Below are positions 18,894-27,437 of a stretch of DNA of 64,000 bases, piece after piece. Origin of the DNA: Hymenobacter telluris (GTDB lineage: Bacteria > Bacteroidota > Bacteroidia > Cytophagales > Hymenobacteraceae); NCBI RefSeq assembly GCF_017313265.1, contig NZ_JAFLQZ010000003.1:310001-374000 (forward strand), read 5' to 3'. Within the stretch, counting starts at the first letter, position 1; each line of letters starts with the position of its first letter. A program made the position numbers and the translations under genes. The notes beneath the pieces are model-generated. The model had not been told where the DNA came from and ran no database searches. It saw nothing but the letters and a program-made list of their open reading frames with translations.

Positions 18894-19317
18894 AGAAAGG
18901 ATTAAAAGCTAAATAGAACTTAATCAACCACTAGTGAACTGCTAACGCACACTATTAGCTAGTTGGTATATAGTAGAGCTTGCTCAACCGGGAAAGGTTG
19001 GTTCAGATAAAGTGAATTCCATCTATCGGGTAGTCCTGGTAGCTCTAATGGGGCAGCTCATCGGTAGCGAAACCCACTAAAGCCCGTCATGCTTTGTTGC
19101 GCTCTGCATGACGGGCTTGTGCATTTGGTCGATTGAGAAGGCAGATTGGTCGGTACTCGGGGGAGAACGAGCGGGTGGTCGGCTTAATGGGCGTTTTCGG
19201 CCGCTGGTTTGCAATACTCCTTTCAGAAATCGAAACGGATTTCACGGGTTGAAGCCCAGCCTGCAGCAACGGGCCTCCCCACTTCTTCTCTTCCAACTTC
19301 TCTGAAACTGATTCATC
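18894..19317. other. Gene-free stretch with one hairpin
   Basis: This 424-base region separates the divergent receptor gene and the repeat-protein gene. It is locally AT-rich next to the receptor gene (18905-18980) and should hold two promoters, but no consensus -7 box is convincing. The only clear structure is a 13-base-pair hairpin at 19079-19118. No open frame of credible composition is seen. Confidence 0.5.
19079..19118. terminator. Isolated hairpin, possible terminator of an unseen transcript
   Basis: AAGCCCGTCATGC (from 19080) pairs with GCATGACGGGCTT (to 19118) around a 13-base loop. There is no gene ending nearby on either strand: the receptor gene starts at 18893 leftward and the next gene starts at 19318 rightward. 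It may end a small RNA or be a regulatory hairpin. Confidence 0.45.
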
Positions 19318-19677
19318 ATGAAAACGACCCTGCTTTCCCTCGCCACTGTCCTTTTGCTTGCTACCAGCGCTTTCGCCGCCCCAGCCCCCGGCCACGACGA
19401 CAACCGCCGCAAGGAAATTGCCCGCCGCGACGACCGCAACGACCGGGACTTCAACTACGGTTACGATAGAAAACACAAGGTAACCGCCCAAGAGCGGGCC
19501 CGCTGGGAAGCGGCGCACCGCAACGACCGGAACGATTACCGCGACAACGACCGTCGTGACGACCGCAACGACCGAGACTTCAACTACGGCTACGACAAGA
19601 AGCACAAAGTGACGGCCCAGGAACGCGCCCGCTGGGAAGCCGCCCACCGCAATGACCGGTACGACGGTCGTCGTTAG
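19318..19677 (+). CDS. Secreted protein with two 43-residue tandem repeats
   Basis: The 119-residue protein has a signal peptide (residues 1-20, ending AFAA) and then two near-identical 43-residue repeats beginning DDRNDRDFNYGYD and containing KHKVTAQERARWEAAHRNDR. The DNA repeats start at 19429 and 19558, a period of 129 bases. The two DNA copies differ at many third codon positions while the protein stays almost the same, which implies selection on both. The repeats are highly charged with a conserved aromatic core. It is likely periplasmic or extracellular; I do not recognise a named family. Confidence 0.85.
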   Translation: MKTTLLSLATVLLLATSAFAAPAPGHDDNRRKEIARRDDRNDRDFNYGYDRKHKVTAQERARWEAAHRNDRNDYRDNDRRDDRNDRDFNYGYDKKHKVTAQERARWEAAHRNDRYDGRR

Positions 19678-19684
19678 CCGTCCC

Positions 19685-19743
19685 CGATATACAGCAAAGT
19701 GCCGCCTCCCTGCAATAGAGAGGCGGCACTTTGCTGTATATCG
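19685..19743. terminator. Long bidirectional terminator hairpin
   Basis: CGATATACAGCAAAGTGCCG starting at 19685 pairs with its complement ending at 19743; the stem is about 25 base pairs with a short loop. It lies between the converging repeat-protein gene and the hybrid kinase gene. Confidence 0.88.
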
Positions 19744-19791
19744 GTTTGCAAGTTCAGTCTGTTCAACGAAGCGCCACGCTGCTTTTAGAAC

Positions 19792-22700
19792 TCACTGAGG
19801 GCGCAGCTCCTTTTGTAGGGTTTCGCAGGTTAGTTCGAGTTGCTTGGCAAGGGTATGCGCGGCTACTTTGGTGGCGGCTACTCCCGCACGTTGGTTTTCC
19901 AGAATCTTGATGGCCTTTGCCCCGCCTTCTATCCGCAGCAATACCACCACCGGCTTCACACTGTGGGCCAACTGCCTGACCATCCGCCAGTTTTCAGCTA
20001 CAATAGCCTGCCGCAAAGCCAATACCGTAGCCGGTGTTTCCTGCACGAACACTGACAGCATCCGGTCGGTGAAGTGCGGATTGCCGTTGGCGGAAGCTTG
20101 CAGGAAATTCAAATCATAGGGCGCGGTGTGCTGCGTAGTGTCCGGTGGTACCTTGGTTGCCTGGCTGGCAGTGGGCACTGGCTTTCCGTGCAGCACATTG
20201 ATGATGGTCTGGTGCAGGTAACGCTCCTCAAAAGGTTTGATCAGACAGGCATTCATACCCGCCGCCAAATACCGCTCCTGGTCGCGGCGCAGGGCGTTGG
20301 CCGTGAGGGCAATGATGGGAATGCCTGCCCGGCGCGGGTCGGGGTGGTGCCGGATGAGGCGCGTTACCTCCACCCCACTCATTCCTGGCATCTGAATATC
20401 CATGAGCACCACGTCGTAGAGCTGCTCATTGAAGCAGCGCAGCGCCTCGGGCCCACTGCTGGCGCAGTCTACTACCACGCCTTGGGGCTGTAGCATCAGC
20501 AAGGAAATGCGCTGGTTGATGCGGTTGTCTTCGGCCAGCAACACGCGCAGGCCCGCTAGCTCAGGCCATTCAGTTTCCGTTAGCGTTGGTACTGGCTGGC
20601 CGCTGGTGCGGGGCAGCCGTAGCGTGAAAGCAAAAGTGCTGCCCTGGCCCGGCTTGCTGTCTACGGTGAGCGTGCCGCCCATCAACTGCACCAGCTGCTG
20701 GCTGATGGATAGGCCCAACCCAGTACCGCCGAAGCGCCGGCTAATGTCGGCGCTGGCCTGAGTGAAGATGCCGAAAATCCGCTGCTGCTCCTGCTCAGGA
20801 ATGCCAATGCCCGTGTCGCGCACCCATAGGCGCACGTGCACTGCCTCGGAGGTTTGTTCCAGTACGTCGCCGCCCACCGTTACACTGCCGTACTCGGTGA
20901 ACTTGATGGCATTGCTGAGCAGATTGAGCAGCACTTGATTCAGGCGGCGCGAGTCCCCTAGCACCATCGGCGACGGAATAGCCAGCGGCACCACGGATAG
21001 GTACAGCTCCTTTTCCTCGGCTACGGAGTGCATACTCTGCACCACGCCTTTCACCGAAGCCCAGAGGTCGAAGGGAATGTGTTCGAGCTGAAGCTGGCCG
21101 GACGTAATCTTGGCCATGTCCAGCACATCGTTCACCACGGCCAGCAAGTGGTGCCCCGACTGGTTCATGGTGTCGAGCAGTTCGCGCTGGGCCGTATCCA
21201 TTTCGGTTTTAGCCAGCAACGCGGCCATGCCCAGCACCCCATTAAGCGGGGTACGGATTTCGTGGCTCATGCTGGCCAGGAAGTTGTCTTTGGCCCGCGC
21301 GCTTTCTTCCACTTCCAGCTTGGCCTGGCGCAGCACCCGCTCGTTCAGCACGCTTTCGGTGATGTCGTAGGCGGAAACTACCACGTAAGGGGGCTGATTC
21401 CGTTCCTTCACCAGGTAGTTGTTGTATTGCAAATAGCGTTTGCCCTGGCGGGTCATAATGGCCATCACACCGCGCTGTTCGGGCCGCTGCGTGAACTCAT
21501 CCAGATACTCCTGCAAATTCGTCTGGTGCTGGGCAGGCATAACTTCGCGCAGGTTGCGCCCTACTAGATACTTGGCGGGCCGGTTTAGCATCCGCTCAGT
21601 AGCCGGGTTTACGCTCAGCATGTTGCCGGCCAAGTCGTGCGTGCAAATAAGGGCTTGCGAGTACTGCACCAGGTCCCGGAATTTCTTTTCGCTGTTTTCC
21701 AGCTCCATGCGGGCCTGCTTCACTTCCGTAATGTCGGTGGAAATGCTCAGCACGTTCATGGTACCATCGGGGCTCACGAAGGGGCGCTTCATGGATTGAA
21801 GCCAGCGCACCTGCCCGTTGCGCTGCGTGAAAGCCGCCTCATAGCGCACGTCTTCGCCGGTGGCCATCACGTGCGCGTGCACGTTGTAGATGCGGGCTAC
21901 TTCTTGGCTGACGGCCGCATCGGTGCTTTCCTCCTGCCCCTGAATAATGGACATATGCGCGTTTGGCCGCATGAAATCCTTGAAGGCCTGGTTACTGAGC
22001 ACCACGTTGTTGTTGGCATCCCGCACATGAATAAGCGTGGGGCTAACATCAATCACCTGCCGGATAAATTCTTGTTTTTCAGCTAGTTCGCGCCGCACTA
22101 GCTCCTGGCTGGTTACGTTTTGCAGAATAACCAGCACGGCCCGCGCATCAGGCAGCGGTACCACCCGCGCAGCGTGAAAGGAAACGGCATTGCCTTCGGT
22201 GTGCAGCTCGAAGGTGCACGCGCCGGCCTGGCTGGTAGTGCGCACCTGCTCCAGGCAGGGCAGCAGTGGCCGCAACGCCACGTCGGGCAACACCTCATTC
22301 ACCAACGCGCCCACCAGCTCATTTTCCGGCAAGAGCACCGCCGTATCGCCGAGCTTGGCATCCCGCACCAGTCCTTGGGCATCAATCAGCAGAATAGTGT
22401 CGGGCAAGGCGGCAAACAACGCCCGAATGCGCTCCTCGGTTTTGTAGCGCTGGGTGATGTCGGTACCGTAGCCGATGAGCATACGGGGCTGCTGATTCTC
22501 GCCCCGAATGGCGTGCAAATGGCGCAGCATGTAGCGCATACTGCCATCAGGCAGCCGAAACGACTCTTCCCAGACCACCTGCCCTTTGGCTAGCGCCTCC
22601 TCAATATATTGCCGGCGCTTGGTTGCCAGCTCGGGGCTGCGGTTGCGGTATGCTACATATTCGGCGTCGGTCTTGCCAATCATCCAGGCCCGCAGCTCGG

Positions 22701-23271
22701 GGTCGGTAATGGACTTGGCATTCACGTAGCGGTACCGGTGGTCAACGTCGTAGGCGGCGGCTTCGCCCGGCAGAAAATCCAGGATGGTTTCGTAAAACTC
22801 CCGCTGCTCATTTAGTAGGCGGGAGTTGCTTTTACGCTCTGTTATGTCGCGCATGCAAATGAGCCGGCTGTTACGGTCTGCCTGCTTAACTGAACCAACC
22901 GGAATGTAATCTATCTGGATAGTGCGGCCGTTGCGTACGGCAAACTCCGCGCTTATGCACTTATTGCCCGAAGCCCAAGATTGTTGAATAAAGGCATCAA
23001 GAGTGCTGGCTCCCAACATGCAGGCGCGCACGGCCGGAATAATATCGGCGGCCGTTTTACCAACCCATTGCTGGGCCGGCACATCCAATCCTAGCAATTC
23101 ACCTAATTGCTCGTTAACAAGAATAATGTTGCCTTCATTATTATAGAGCAGAATGCCTTCGGGCAGGAAGTTAGCCAACGTGGCTAACTGATGCTTGGCA
23201 GTAGCTGCCATAGCCCGAGCTGCCTGCAACTCCTGCTCCAGCTCCTGAATGCGCTGTTCGTAGTGAGTCAT
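19792..23271 (-). CDS. Multi-PAS hybrid histidine kinase with receiver and HPt domains
   Basis: The 1159-residue protein carries about five PAS domains (roughly residues 25-140, 155-280, 280-395, 400-520, 525-645, several with PAC motifs such as MRDITER and YGTDITQRY), a HisKA domain with His670 (MSHEIRTPLNG), a HATPase domain (NLLSNAIKFTE, RRFGGTGLGLSIS), a receiver domain with Asp958 (LMDIQMPGMSG), and a C-terminal HPt domain with His1103. There is no membrane segment, so it is likely a cytosolic sensor with an internal phosphorelay like ArcB/BarA. The HPt reads LAHSVKPVV where the usual motif is AHxLKG; Lys is kept but Gly is Pro. No partner regulator is adjacent. Confidence 0.94.
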   Translation of the reverse strand: MTHYEQRIQELEQELQAARAMAATAKHQLATLANFLPEGILLYNNEGNIILVNEQLGELLGLDVPAQQWVGKTAADIIPAVRACMLGASTLDAFIQQSWASGNKCISAEFAVRNGRTIQIDYIPVGSVKQADRNSRLICMRDITERKSNSRLLNEQREFYETILDFLPGEAAAYDVDHRYRYVNAKSITDPELRAWMIGKTDAEYVAYRNRSPELATKRRQYIEEALAKGQVVWEESFRLPDGSMRYMLRHLHAIRGENQQPRMLIGYGTDITQRYKTEERIRALFAALPDTILLIDAQGLVRDAKLGDTAVLLPENELVGALVNEVLPDVALRPLLPCLEQVRTTSQAGACTFELHTEGNAVSFHAARVVPLPDARAVLVILQNVTSQELVRRELAEKQEFIRQVIDVSPTLIHVRDANNNVVLSNQAFKDFMRPNAHMSIIQGQEESTDAAVSQEVARIYNVHAHVMATGEDVRYEAAFTQRNGQVRWLQSMKRPFVSPDGTMNVLSISTDITEVKQARMELENSEKKFRDLVQYSQALICTHDLAGNMLSVNPATERMLNRPAKYLVGRNLREVMPAQHQTNLQEYLDEFTQRPEQRGVMAIMTRQGKRYLQYNNYLVKERNQPPYVVVSAYDITESVLNERVLRQAKLEVEESARAKDNFLASMSHEIRTPLNGVLGMAALLAKTEMDTAQRELLDTMNQSGHHLLAVVNDVLDMAKITSGQLQLEHIPFDLWASVKGVVQSMHSVAEEKELYLSVVPLAIPSPMVLGDSRRLNQVLLNLLSNAIKFTEYGSVTVGGDVLEQTSEAVHVRLWVRDTGIGIPEQEQQRIFGIFTQASADISRRFGGTGLGLSISQQLVQLMGGTLTVDSKPGQGSTFAFTLRLPRTSGQPVPTLTETEWPELAGLRVLLAEDNRINQRISLLMLQPQGVVVDCASSGPEALRCFNEQLYDVVLMDIQMPGMSGVEVTRLIRHHPDPRRAGIPIIALTANALRRDQERYLAAGMNACLIKPFEERYLHQTIINVLHGKPVPTASQATKVPPDTTQHTAPYDLNFLQASANGNPHFTDRMLSVFVQETPATVLALRQAIVAENWRMVRQLAHSVKPVVVLLRIEGGAKAIKILENQRAGVAATKVAAHTLAKQLELTCETLQKELRPQ

Positions 23272-23505
23272 GCTTTACTGGATAGAACGGGTAGTATCTC
23301 TTGAAAACGCAACAGCTAAGCCAGCGGATTCCATTGTATGCTTTCTTTTCAATTACTACGCTTGCTTTATTGAGTATTGGCCTTAGCACTCAGAGCCGTA
23401 ATCACCAGATAGTCAACCACAATACTGGACCTTTGATTGCTATCAACTCCGGAAAGGAGCGAGTACGCTACGAGTTGCGGGGCCGATATTACTGCAAAAA
23501 GAAAA

Positions 23506-23538
23506 CCACCCGCTCTTCCAATATGGGAAAGCGGGTGG
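23506..23538 (-). terminator. Rho-independent terminator of the OmpH-like gene
   Basis: CCACCCGCT at 23506 pairs with AGCGGGTGG ending at 23538; read on the - strand the stem is followed by a T-rich run (TTTTCTTTTT). It lies 30 bases beyond the stop of the OmpH-like gene. Confidence 0.85.
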
Positions 23539-23568
23539 CAATTTGGGAACAGCCCGGAAGGACTACGG

Positions 23569-24243
23569 CTATTTCTTGGCGCTGTACTCGGAGTTGAGGT
23601 ATTTCAGCACTTGCGGTGTGATGTCGAGGTCTTTGCGGCCGTAGGCAATGGTACCGCTGGGCGCCGCAATCAAAATCAGGCGGTAGCCATTGGCTTTGCC
23701 GTATTTTTCGATTTGCTTGTTGAGGCGCTCCAGCACGTTCTGGGTCATTTTGGCTTCTTCTTCCTGAGCCTGCTGCTGCAATTTCTGCTGGCCCGCCCCT
23801 ACCTGTTGCTGCTGGGCGCCCAGTTTCTGCTCGGTGGCGGCGCGCTGCTCGGCGGTCATGCTTTCGGCTTGTTTCTGGTACTGCTGCACGGCGTTCTGGA
23901 AGCCCTGTACCATGGTTTTGTTTTCGGCTTCCCAGCGCTTGGCTTTGGCCTCAAAGGTTTTGCGGGCATCCTGCATGCCTTTGTAGCCATCGAGCAGCTT
24001 GCTGGACTCCACGTAGGCCACCTTGTCGGTGTCGGCTACGGCGGCCAGGTCGTTGGTATCGTCAGTTACCTCGGTATCGTCAGTGGTTGCGGTGGTTGCG
24101 GCGCCCGTGGAATCGGTGGTTTTCACCACGGCCACGGCCTTGCGGGCGGGCTTGGCAGGCTGGTTGGCAAAGTGCAGATAAAACAACACGGCCACCGCAA
24201 TGACCAGAACGGCATTGAGCGCCAGTTGAAAGGAATTTTTCAT
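23569..24243 (-). CDS. OmpH/Skp-family periplasmic chaperone-like protein
   Basis: The 224-residue protein starts with one hydrophobic segment (residues 7-26) that may act as an uncleaved anchor, followed by a Thr/Asp-rich linker (about 40-70), a conserved start of the Skp fold (DKVAYVESSKLLDGYKGM), a long coiled coil rich in Gln (about 95-170) and the closing strand region (YRLILIAAPSGTIAYGRKDLDIT). Skp proteins hold outer membrane proteins in the periplasm. The Gln-rich coiled coil and the membrane anchor are variants. The ATG at 24243 was chosen since it opens the hydrophobic segment. Confidence 0.88.
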   Translation of the reverse strand: MKNSFQLALNAVLVIAVAVLFYLHFANQPAKPARKAVAVVKTTDSTGAATTATTDDTEVTDDTNDLAAVADTDKVAYVESSKLLDGYKGMQDARKTFEAKAKRWEAENKTMVQGFQNAVQQYQKQAESMTAEQRAATEQKLGAQQQQVGAGQQKLQQQAQEEEAKMTQNVLERLNKQIEKYGKANGYRLILIAAPSGTIAYGRKDLDITPQVLKYLNSEYSAKK

Positions 24244-24340
24244 GCGAGAAATAGAGAAAAGAACACAAAGCCGAAATCGGCAGCCCAAAGAAACGCAAAA
24301 AGGGCTGTTGGATTGTAGAGCTGCTGAATACCCGACACCT

Positions 24341-24536
24341 TAATTAACCCAAGTTGCGGACTAGCCGCGTAGCGGCGAAAGGCTGGTAGCTACCGGATTC
24401 TGTTAGAACGGTGCGCCGCGTAGCGGTGCCAGAAGGTGGTGTGCCTCTGGCACCGCTACGCGGCGCGGCCTGTCTTTGGCCCGCTGAGCTACTACCCTTT
24501 CGCCGCTACGCGGCTAGCCGCAACTTGGGTTAATTA
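24341..24536. repeat. Nested double cruciform with four copies of CCGCGTAGCGG
   Basis: The outer arms (24341-24382 and 24496-24536) match over about 41 bases with one inserted base; the ends are TTAATTA-like and the inner ends read GCGGCGAAAGG. Inside, a second hairpin (24413-24436 with 24444-24466) repeats the core GCCGCGTAGCGG. So the 11-base core occurs four times, twice in each direction. The element sits upstream of the OmpH-like gene and beyond the end of the AstE-like gene. It looks like a REP or MITE-type element; I cannot see an encoded transposase. Confidence 0.88.
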
Positions 24537-24636
24537 TAATATTAATTATATTAAATTTTAATTTTCCTAGTCTCCCTGCTCTATTCTCTATGAAAAAGCT
24601 GCACTTCCCCATGCTGGCCTTGCTTGAAGTACCCGC

Positions 24637-25710
24637 TTAGTGTAGCTCGTCTTCGTATAGTTCGGAGTCGTCGGCTTCTGCTTCCTGGGGGCGCGTGGGT
24701 TTTTCCTCGAATGGCGGGGCGAGGTCGGTGCGGCTGGGGGCAGCGTCGGTGCGGCCTACGTGCACCAGCGCGTCGCCTTGATTGACTACCGGCATGTAGT
24801 TGAGCCCGATGATGTAGCCCGTCACCGGCGACTCCAGCCGCACTGAGGCTTCACCGTAGGGGTCGGAAATGGTGCCGTACACCTGGCCTTTTTCCAGGTA
24901 AGCTCCGTTTTGCACCAAGCTGCGAAACAGCCCCGCATACCGGGCCCGCAGCCACGTAGAGCGCACGCACACCACCTGCGCGTGCTCCGAGGGCGCCGCT
25001 TGCGCCACCATGCCCAGGTGGTGCAGCACCCGAAACGTACCGGCAATGGCCAGCTCAATCCCCGTTTCATCGAGCCGCAACGACTCGCCGGTTTCATACA
25101 CGATAATGCGCCGGCCCTCCTGCATGGCAGCTTCCCGCAAAGAGCCAGGCCGCAACGAGGCGTGCAGCGTGAAAGGCGCTCCAAACGCCGCCGCTAGCCC
25201 GTCGGTTTCCTCGTCTTCGTGCAGGATGCAACGGATTTGGGGCATATTGGAGCGGGCCGCGCCGCCCGTATGAAAGTCGATGCCGTAGTCGATGAGCGGC
25301 ATGATTTCGCGCATGAAGCGGTGCGCTACGCGGCTGGCCAACGAACCACGGGGGTTGCCGGGGAAGCTGCGGTTCACGTCTTTGCCATCGGGCACCTCCC
25401 GGCTGAAGTTCAGGAAGCCGTAGATGTTGAGGATGGGAATGGCAATAATGGTGCCCTTGAGGGGTTGCAGCAGCCCCCGCCGAATCAGGCGGCGGATGGT
25501 TTCGATGCCGTTCACCTCGTCGCCGTGCATGCCAGCCAGCAGCAGCACCGTGGGCCCTGGCACCGTGGAGCGGTACACGTGCACCGGAATATCGATAACA
25601 GTGCCCGAGGGTAGCCGCGAAATTACCAGCCGCGTCTGCACATTCTCGCCCGGCCTGATAGTGAGACCATTAAGGGAAATATCGGCGGCAGAACGGGTGG
25701 CTGGAGTCAA
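24637..25710 (-). CDS. Succinylglutamate desuccinylase/aspartoacylase-like zinc hydrolase
   Basis: The 357-residue protein shows the M14-like zinc site of the AstE/AspA family: His62 and Glu65 (GMHGDEVNG) and His147 (DFHTGG), with the substrate motif DVNRSFPG at 111-118. The C-terminal part (about 260-330) is a beta-rich domain (YGTISDPYGE) and the tail is acidic (EAEADDSELYEDE). The family removes acyl groups from amino acids. There is no ATG before residue 61; the start is most likely the TTG at 25708-25710, with a stop codon eight codons further upstream. It is the last gene of a RimB-RimK-AstE cluster. Confidence 0.88.
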   Translation of the reverse strand: MTPATRSAADISLNGLTIRPGENVQTRLVISRLPSGTVIDIPVHVYRSTVPGPTVLLLAGMHGDEVNGIETIRRLIRRGLLQPLKGTIIAIPILNIYGFLNFSREVPDGKDVNRSFPGNPRGSLASRVAHRFMREIMPLIDYGIDFHTGGAARSNMPQIRCILHEDEETDGLAAAFGAPFTLHASLRPGSLREAAMQEGRRIIVYETGESLRLDETGIELAIAGTFRVLHHLGMVAQAAPSEHAQVVCVRSTWLRARYAGLFRSLVQNGAYLEKGQVYGTISDPYGEASVRLESPVTGYIIGLNYMPVVNQGDALVHVGRTDAAPSRTDLAPPFEEKPTRPQEAEADDSELYEDELH

Positions 25711-25723
25711 TAGGTTAGGCTTT

Positions 25724-25800
25724 GCTGTTGGCTACTAGTCTGTTGACTGATAGCTTTCCAATGAACGTCAGCTACCAGCCAACAGCTAGTAGCTAACAGC
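25724..25800. repeat. Heptad inverted repeat between rimK-like and AstE-like genes
   Basis: The right side reads as five 7-base units from 25769: CAGCTAC, CAGCCAA, CAGCTAG, TAGCTAA, CAGCTTT. The left arm (25724-25754) is its imperfect reverse complement. Six T follow at 25801-25806 and contain the stop codon of the rimK-like gene. The hairpin lies inside the cluster and could reduce read-through into the AstE-like gene. Confidence 0.8.
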
Positions 25801-25804
25801 TTTT

Positions 25805-26752
25805 TTATAAGGGCATATCCGGCTGGTTGTCGGGCAGTGCCCCCACAGTGGATTTAGACTTGGCTTTGGTTTTCTTTTTCTGAGCTATTTCGGCGGTGTA
25901 TTCGATGATTTTGCCGGCAATATCAAGGCCAGTGGCTTTTTCGATGCCTTCGAGGCCCGGCGACGAATTCACTTCCAGCACCAGCGGGCCGCGCTTGCTT
26001 TGCAGCATATCCACGCCCGCAATACCCAAGCCCAACGATTTGGCCGCCAGCAACGCAGCCGCTTTTTCGGCGCGACTCAGCTTGACTAGTTTGCCGCTGC
26101 CGCCCCGGTGCAGGTTCGAGCGGAATTCGCCTTCCTTGCCCTGCCGCTTCATAGCACCTACCACTTCGCCGTTCACCACAAACGCCCGCAGGTCGGCGCC
26201 TTTGCTTTCGGCAATAAACTCCTGCACGATAATGCGGGCCTTAAGATTGTGAAAAGCTTCGATGACGGACTGGGCGGCTTTGGCACTTTCGGCCAGCACC
26301 ACGCCCAGGCCCTGGGTGCCTTCGAGCAGCTTGATAATGACCGGCGCGCCGCCCACCTGCTCTATCATTTCGGGCACCTCATCAGAGTAGTTGGTGAAGG
26401 CCGTTTTGGGCATGCCTACGCCAGCGCGGGCCAAGATCTGCATGGAGCGGAGCTTGTCGCGGCTACGCACAATGGCCTGGCTTTCCACGGCGGTACGCAC
26501 CTTCATCATCTCGAACTGCCGCACCACGGCGCAGCCATAGAACGTGACGGAAGCCCCGATACGCGGAATAATAGCATCAATGCCCACGAGGCGCTGCCCT
26601 TCATAAATGATGTCGGGCTTGCCTTTTTCGAGCACCAGGTTGCAATGCAAATGGTCCACTACCACGGCTTCGTGGCCGTGCAGTTCGGCGGCTTCCACGA
26701 GGCGCTTGGTGGAATATAGTTTGGGCTCACGCGACAGAATCGCCAGTTTCAT
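25805..26752 (-). CDS. rimK: RimK-family ATP-grasp ligase
   Basis: The 315-residue protein matches RimK (E. coli RimK is 300 residues), an ATP-grasp ligase that adds glutamate residues to a protein or peptide C-terminus. It shows the N-terminal domain ([22 protein letters not shown]), the ATP-grasp core with [19 protein letters not shown] and the metal-binding end [20 protein letters not shown] Lys-rich tail (KKKTKAKSK) follows. In E. coli the target is ribosomal protein S6, but many RimK relatives have other targets, so the substrate is open. It follows the RimB-like protease gene on the same strand. Confidence 0.92.
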   Translation of the reverse strand: MKLAILSREPKLYSTKRLVEAAELHGHEAVVVDHLHCNLVLEKGKPDIIYEGQRLVGIDAIIPRIGASVTFYGCAVVRQFEMMKVRTAVESQAIVRSRDKLRSMQILARAGVGMPKTAFTNYSDEVPEMIEQVGGAPVIIKLLEGTQGLGVVLAESAKAAQSVIEAFHNLKARIIVQEFIAESKGADLRAFVVNGEVVGAMKRQGKEGEFRSNLHRGGSGKLVKLSRAEKAAALLAAKSLGLGIAGVDMLQSKRGPLVLEVNSSPGLEGIEKATGLDIAGKIIEYTAEIAQKKKTKAKSKSTVGALPDNQPDMPL

Positions 26753-26812
26753 TGGTAGGAAAAGAGAGGGTTGATAGCTCGGCTGGTACCGGCCACGAAG
26801 ATAGGGTGCCTT

Positions 26813-27286
26813 TTACGGCTGTAACGACTGATTTGCCTGTGTTCGGTAGGATAAGTTGCGCCGTGCCACATCCACCACAAAGCGGCCATGGCGCAGCAGC
26901 AGCCGGCCCAGCAGCACGGGGTATTTCATGTCGGAACGGTCGGATAAAGAGAATTCGGTGTTAAAATCTTCGCCGAAAAGCCGCAGAACGGCCCGAATGA
27001 CGTAGCGCTCCTGTACGTCGCCGTTGGAGCTTTTGATGTCGCGCAGCGTAAAGTTGGCGAATTCCATCAGCGTACCATCAAAGTGCGGGTGCGAAGGATC
27101 AAGGAGCAGCACCCGCAGGCGCGGCTCACCATCGGGGCCGTCTACCACTTCAATATTGGAGCAATGAATGGCGCTAGTGTAGGCGCCGGTGTCCACTTTG
27201 GCTTCCACTCCCAAGAGCTGAAAGTCCGGAAAGTCAACCAGTTCCAACCGTCCCACGGTCCGCTTCGGCATGCGCTGCTTTTTCAT
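26813..27286 (-). CDS. rimB: RimB-like retropepsin-type protease
   Basis: The 157-residue protein carries one aspartic-protease motif (Val-Asp32-Thr-Gly with AYTSAIHC), a middle strand pair (RYVIRAVLRLFG) and the closing hydrophobic-hydrophobic-Gly motif VLLGRLLLRHGRFVVDV. This is the retropepsin-like family annotated as ATP-dependent zinc protease (pfam05618), which includes RimB of the Pseudomonas rimABK operon. It probably works as a dimer, possibly trimming what the ligase adds. The ATG at 27286 was chosen over 27379 because the earlier codons run through the octad repeat. Confidence 0.88.
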   Translation of the reverse strand: MKKQRMPKRTVGRLELVDFPDFQLLGVEAKVDTGAYTSAIHCSNIEVVDGPDGEPRLRVLLLDPSHPHFDGTLMEFANFTLRDIKSSNGDVQERYVIRAVLRLFGEDFNTEFSLSDRSDMKYPVLLGRLLLRHGRFVVDVARRNLSYRTQANQSLQP

Positions 27287-27298
27287 GGAAGGCAAGTA

Positions 27299-27436
27299 AC
27301 GGTGAAATTGTGAGATGGTGAAATGGGGGGGTTGACGGTTTGATAAGGTAGCTAACGCAAATGCCACAGATTCGCGCAACTCAACAAACCAACTTCCATA
27401 TCAAACTTACTATTCCACTATCTCACCGTTTCACCG
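27299..27436. repeat. Octad GTGA inverted repeat
   Basis: The left arm reads in 8-base units GTGAAATT, GTGAGATG, GTGAAATG from 27302. The complement of the right side (27390-27436) reads GTGAAACG, GTGAGATA, GTGGAATA, GTAAGTTT. The arms pair imperfectly and are separated by a longer loop than at the other sites. It lies between the dehydrogenase gene's end and the RimB-like gene's start. Confidence 0.7.
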
Positions 27437-27437
27437 C

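Noticed and set aside
19087..19647. Long open frame on the - strand over the repeat-protein gene
   Set aside because: Its Val-rich sequence is an antisense reading of the repeated Asp/Arg codons. The + strand has the signal peptide and repeat structure.
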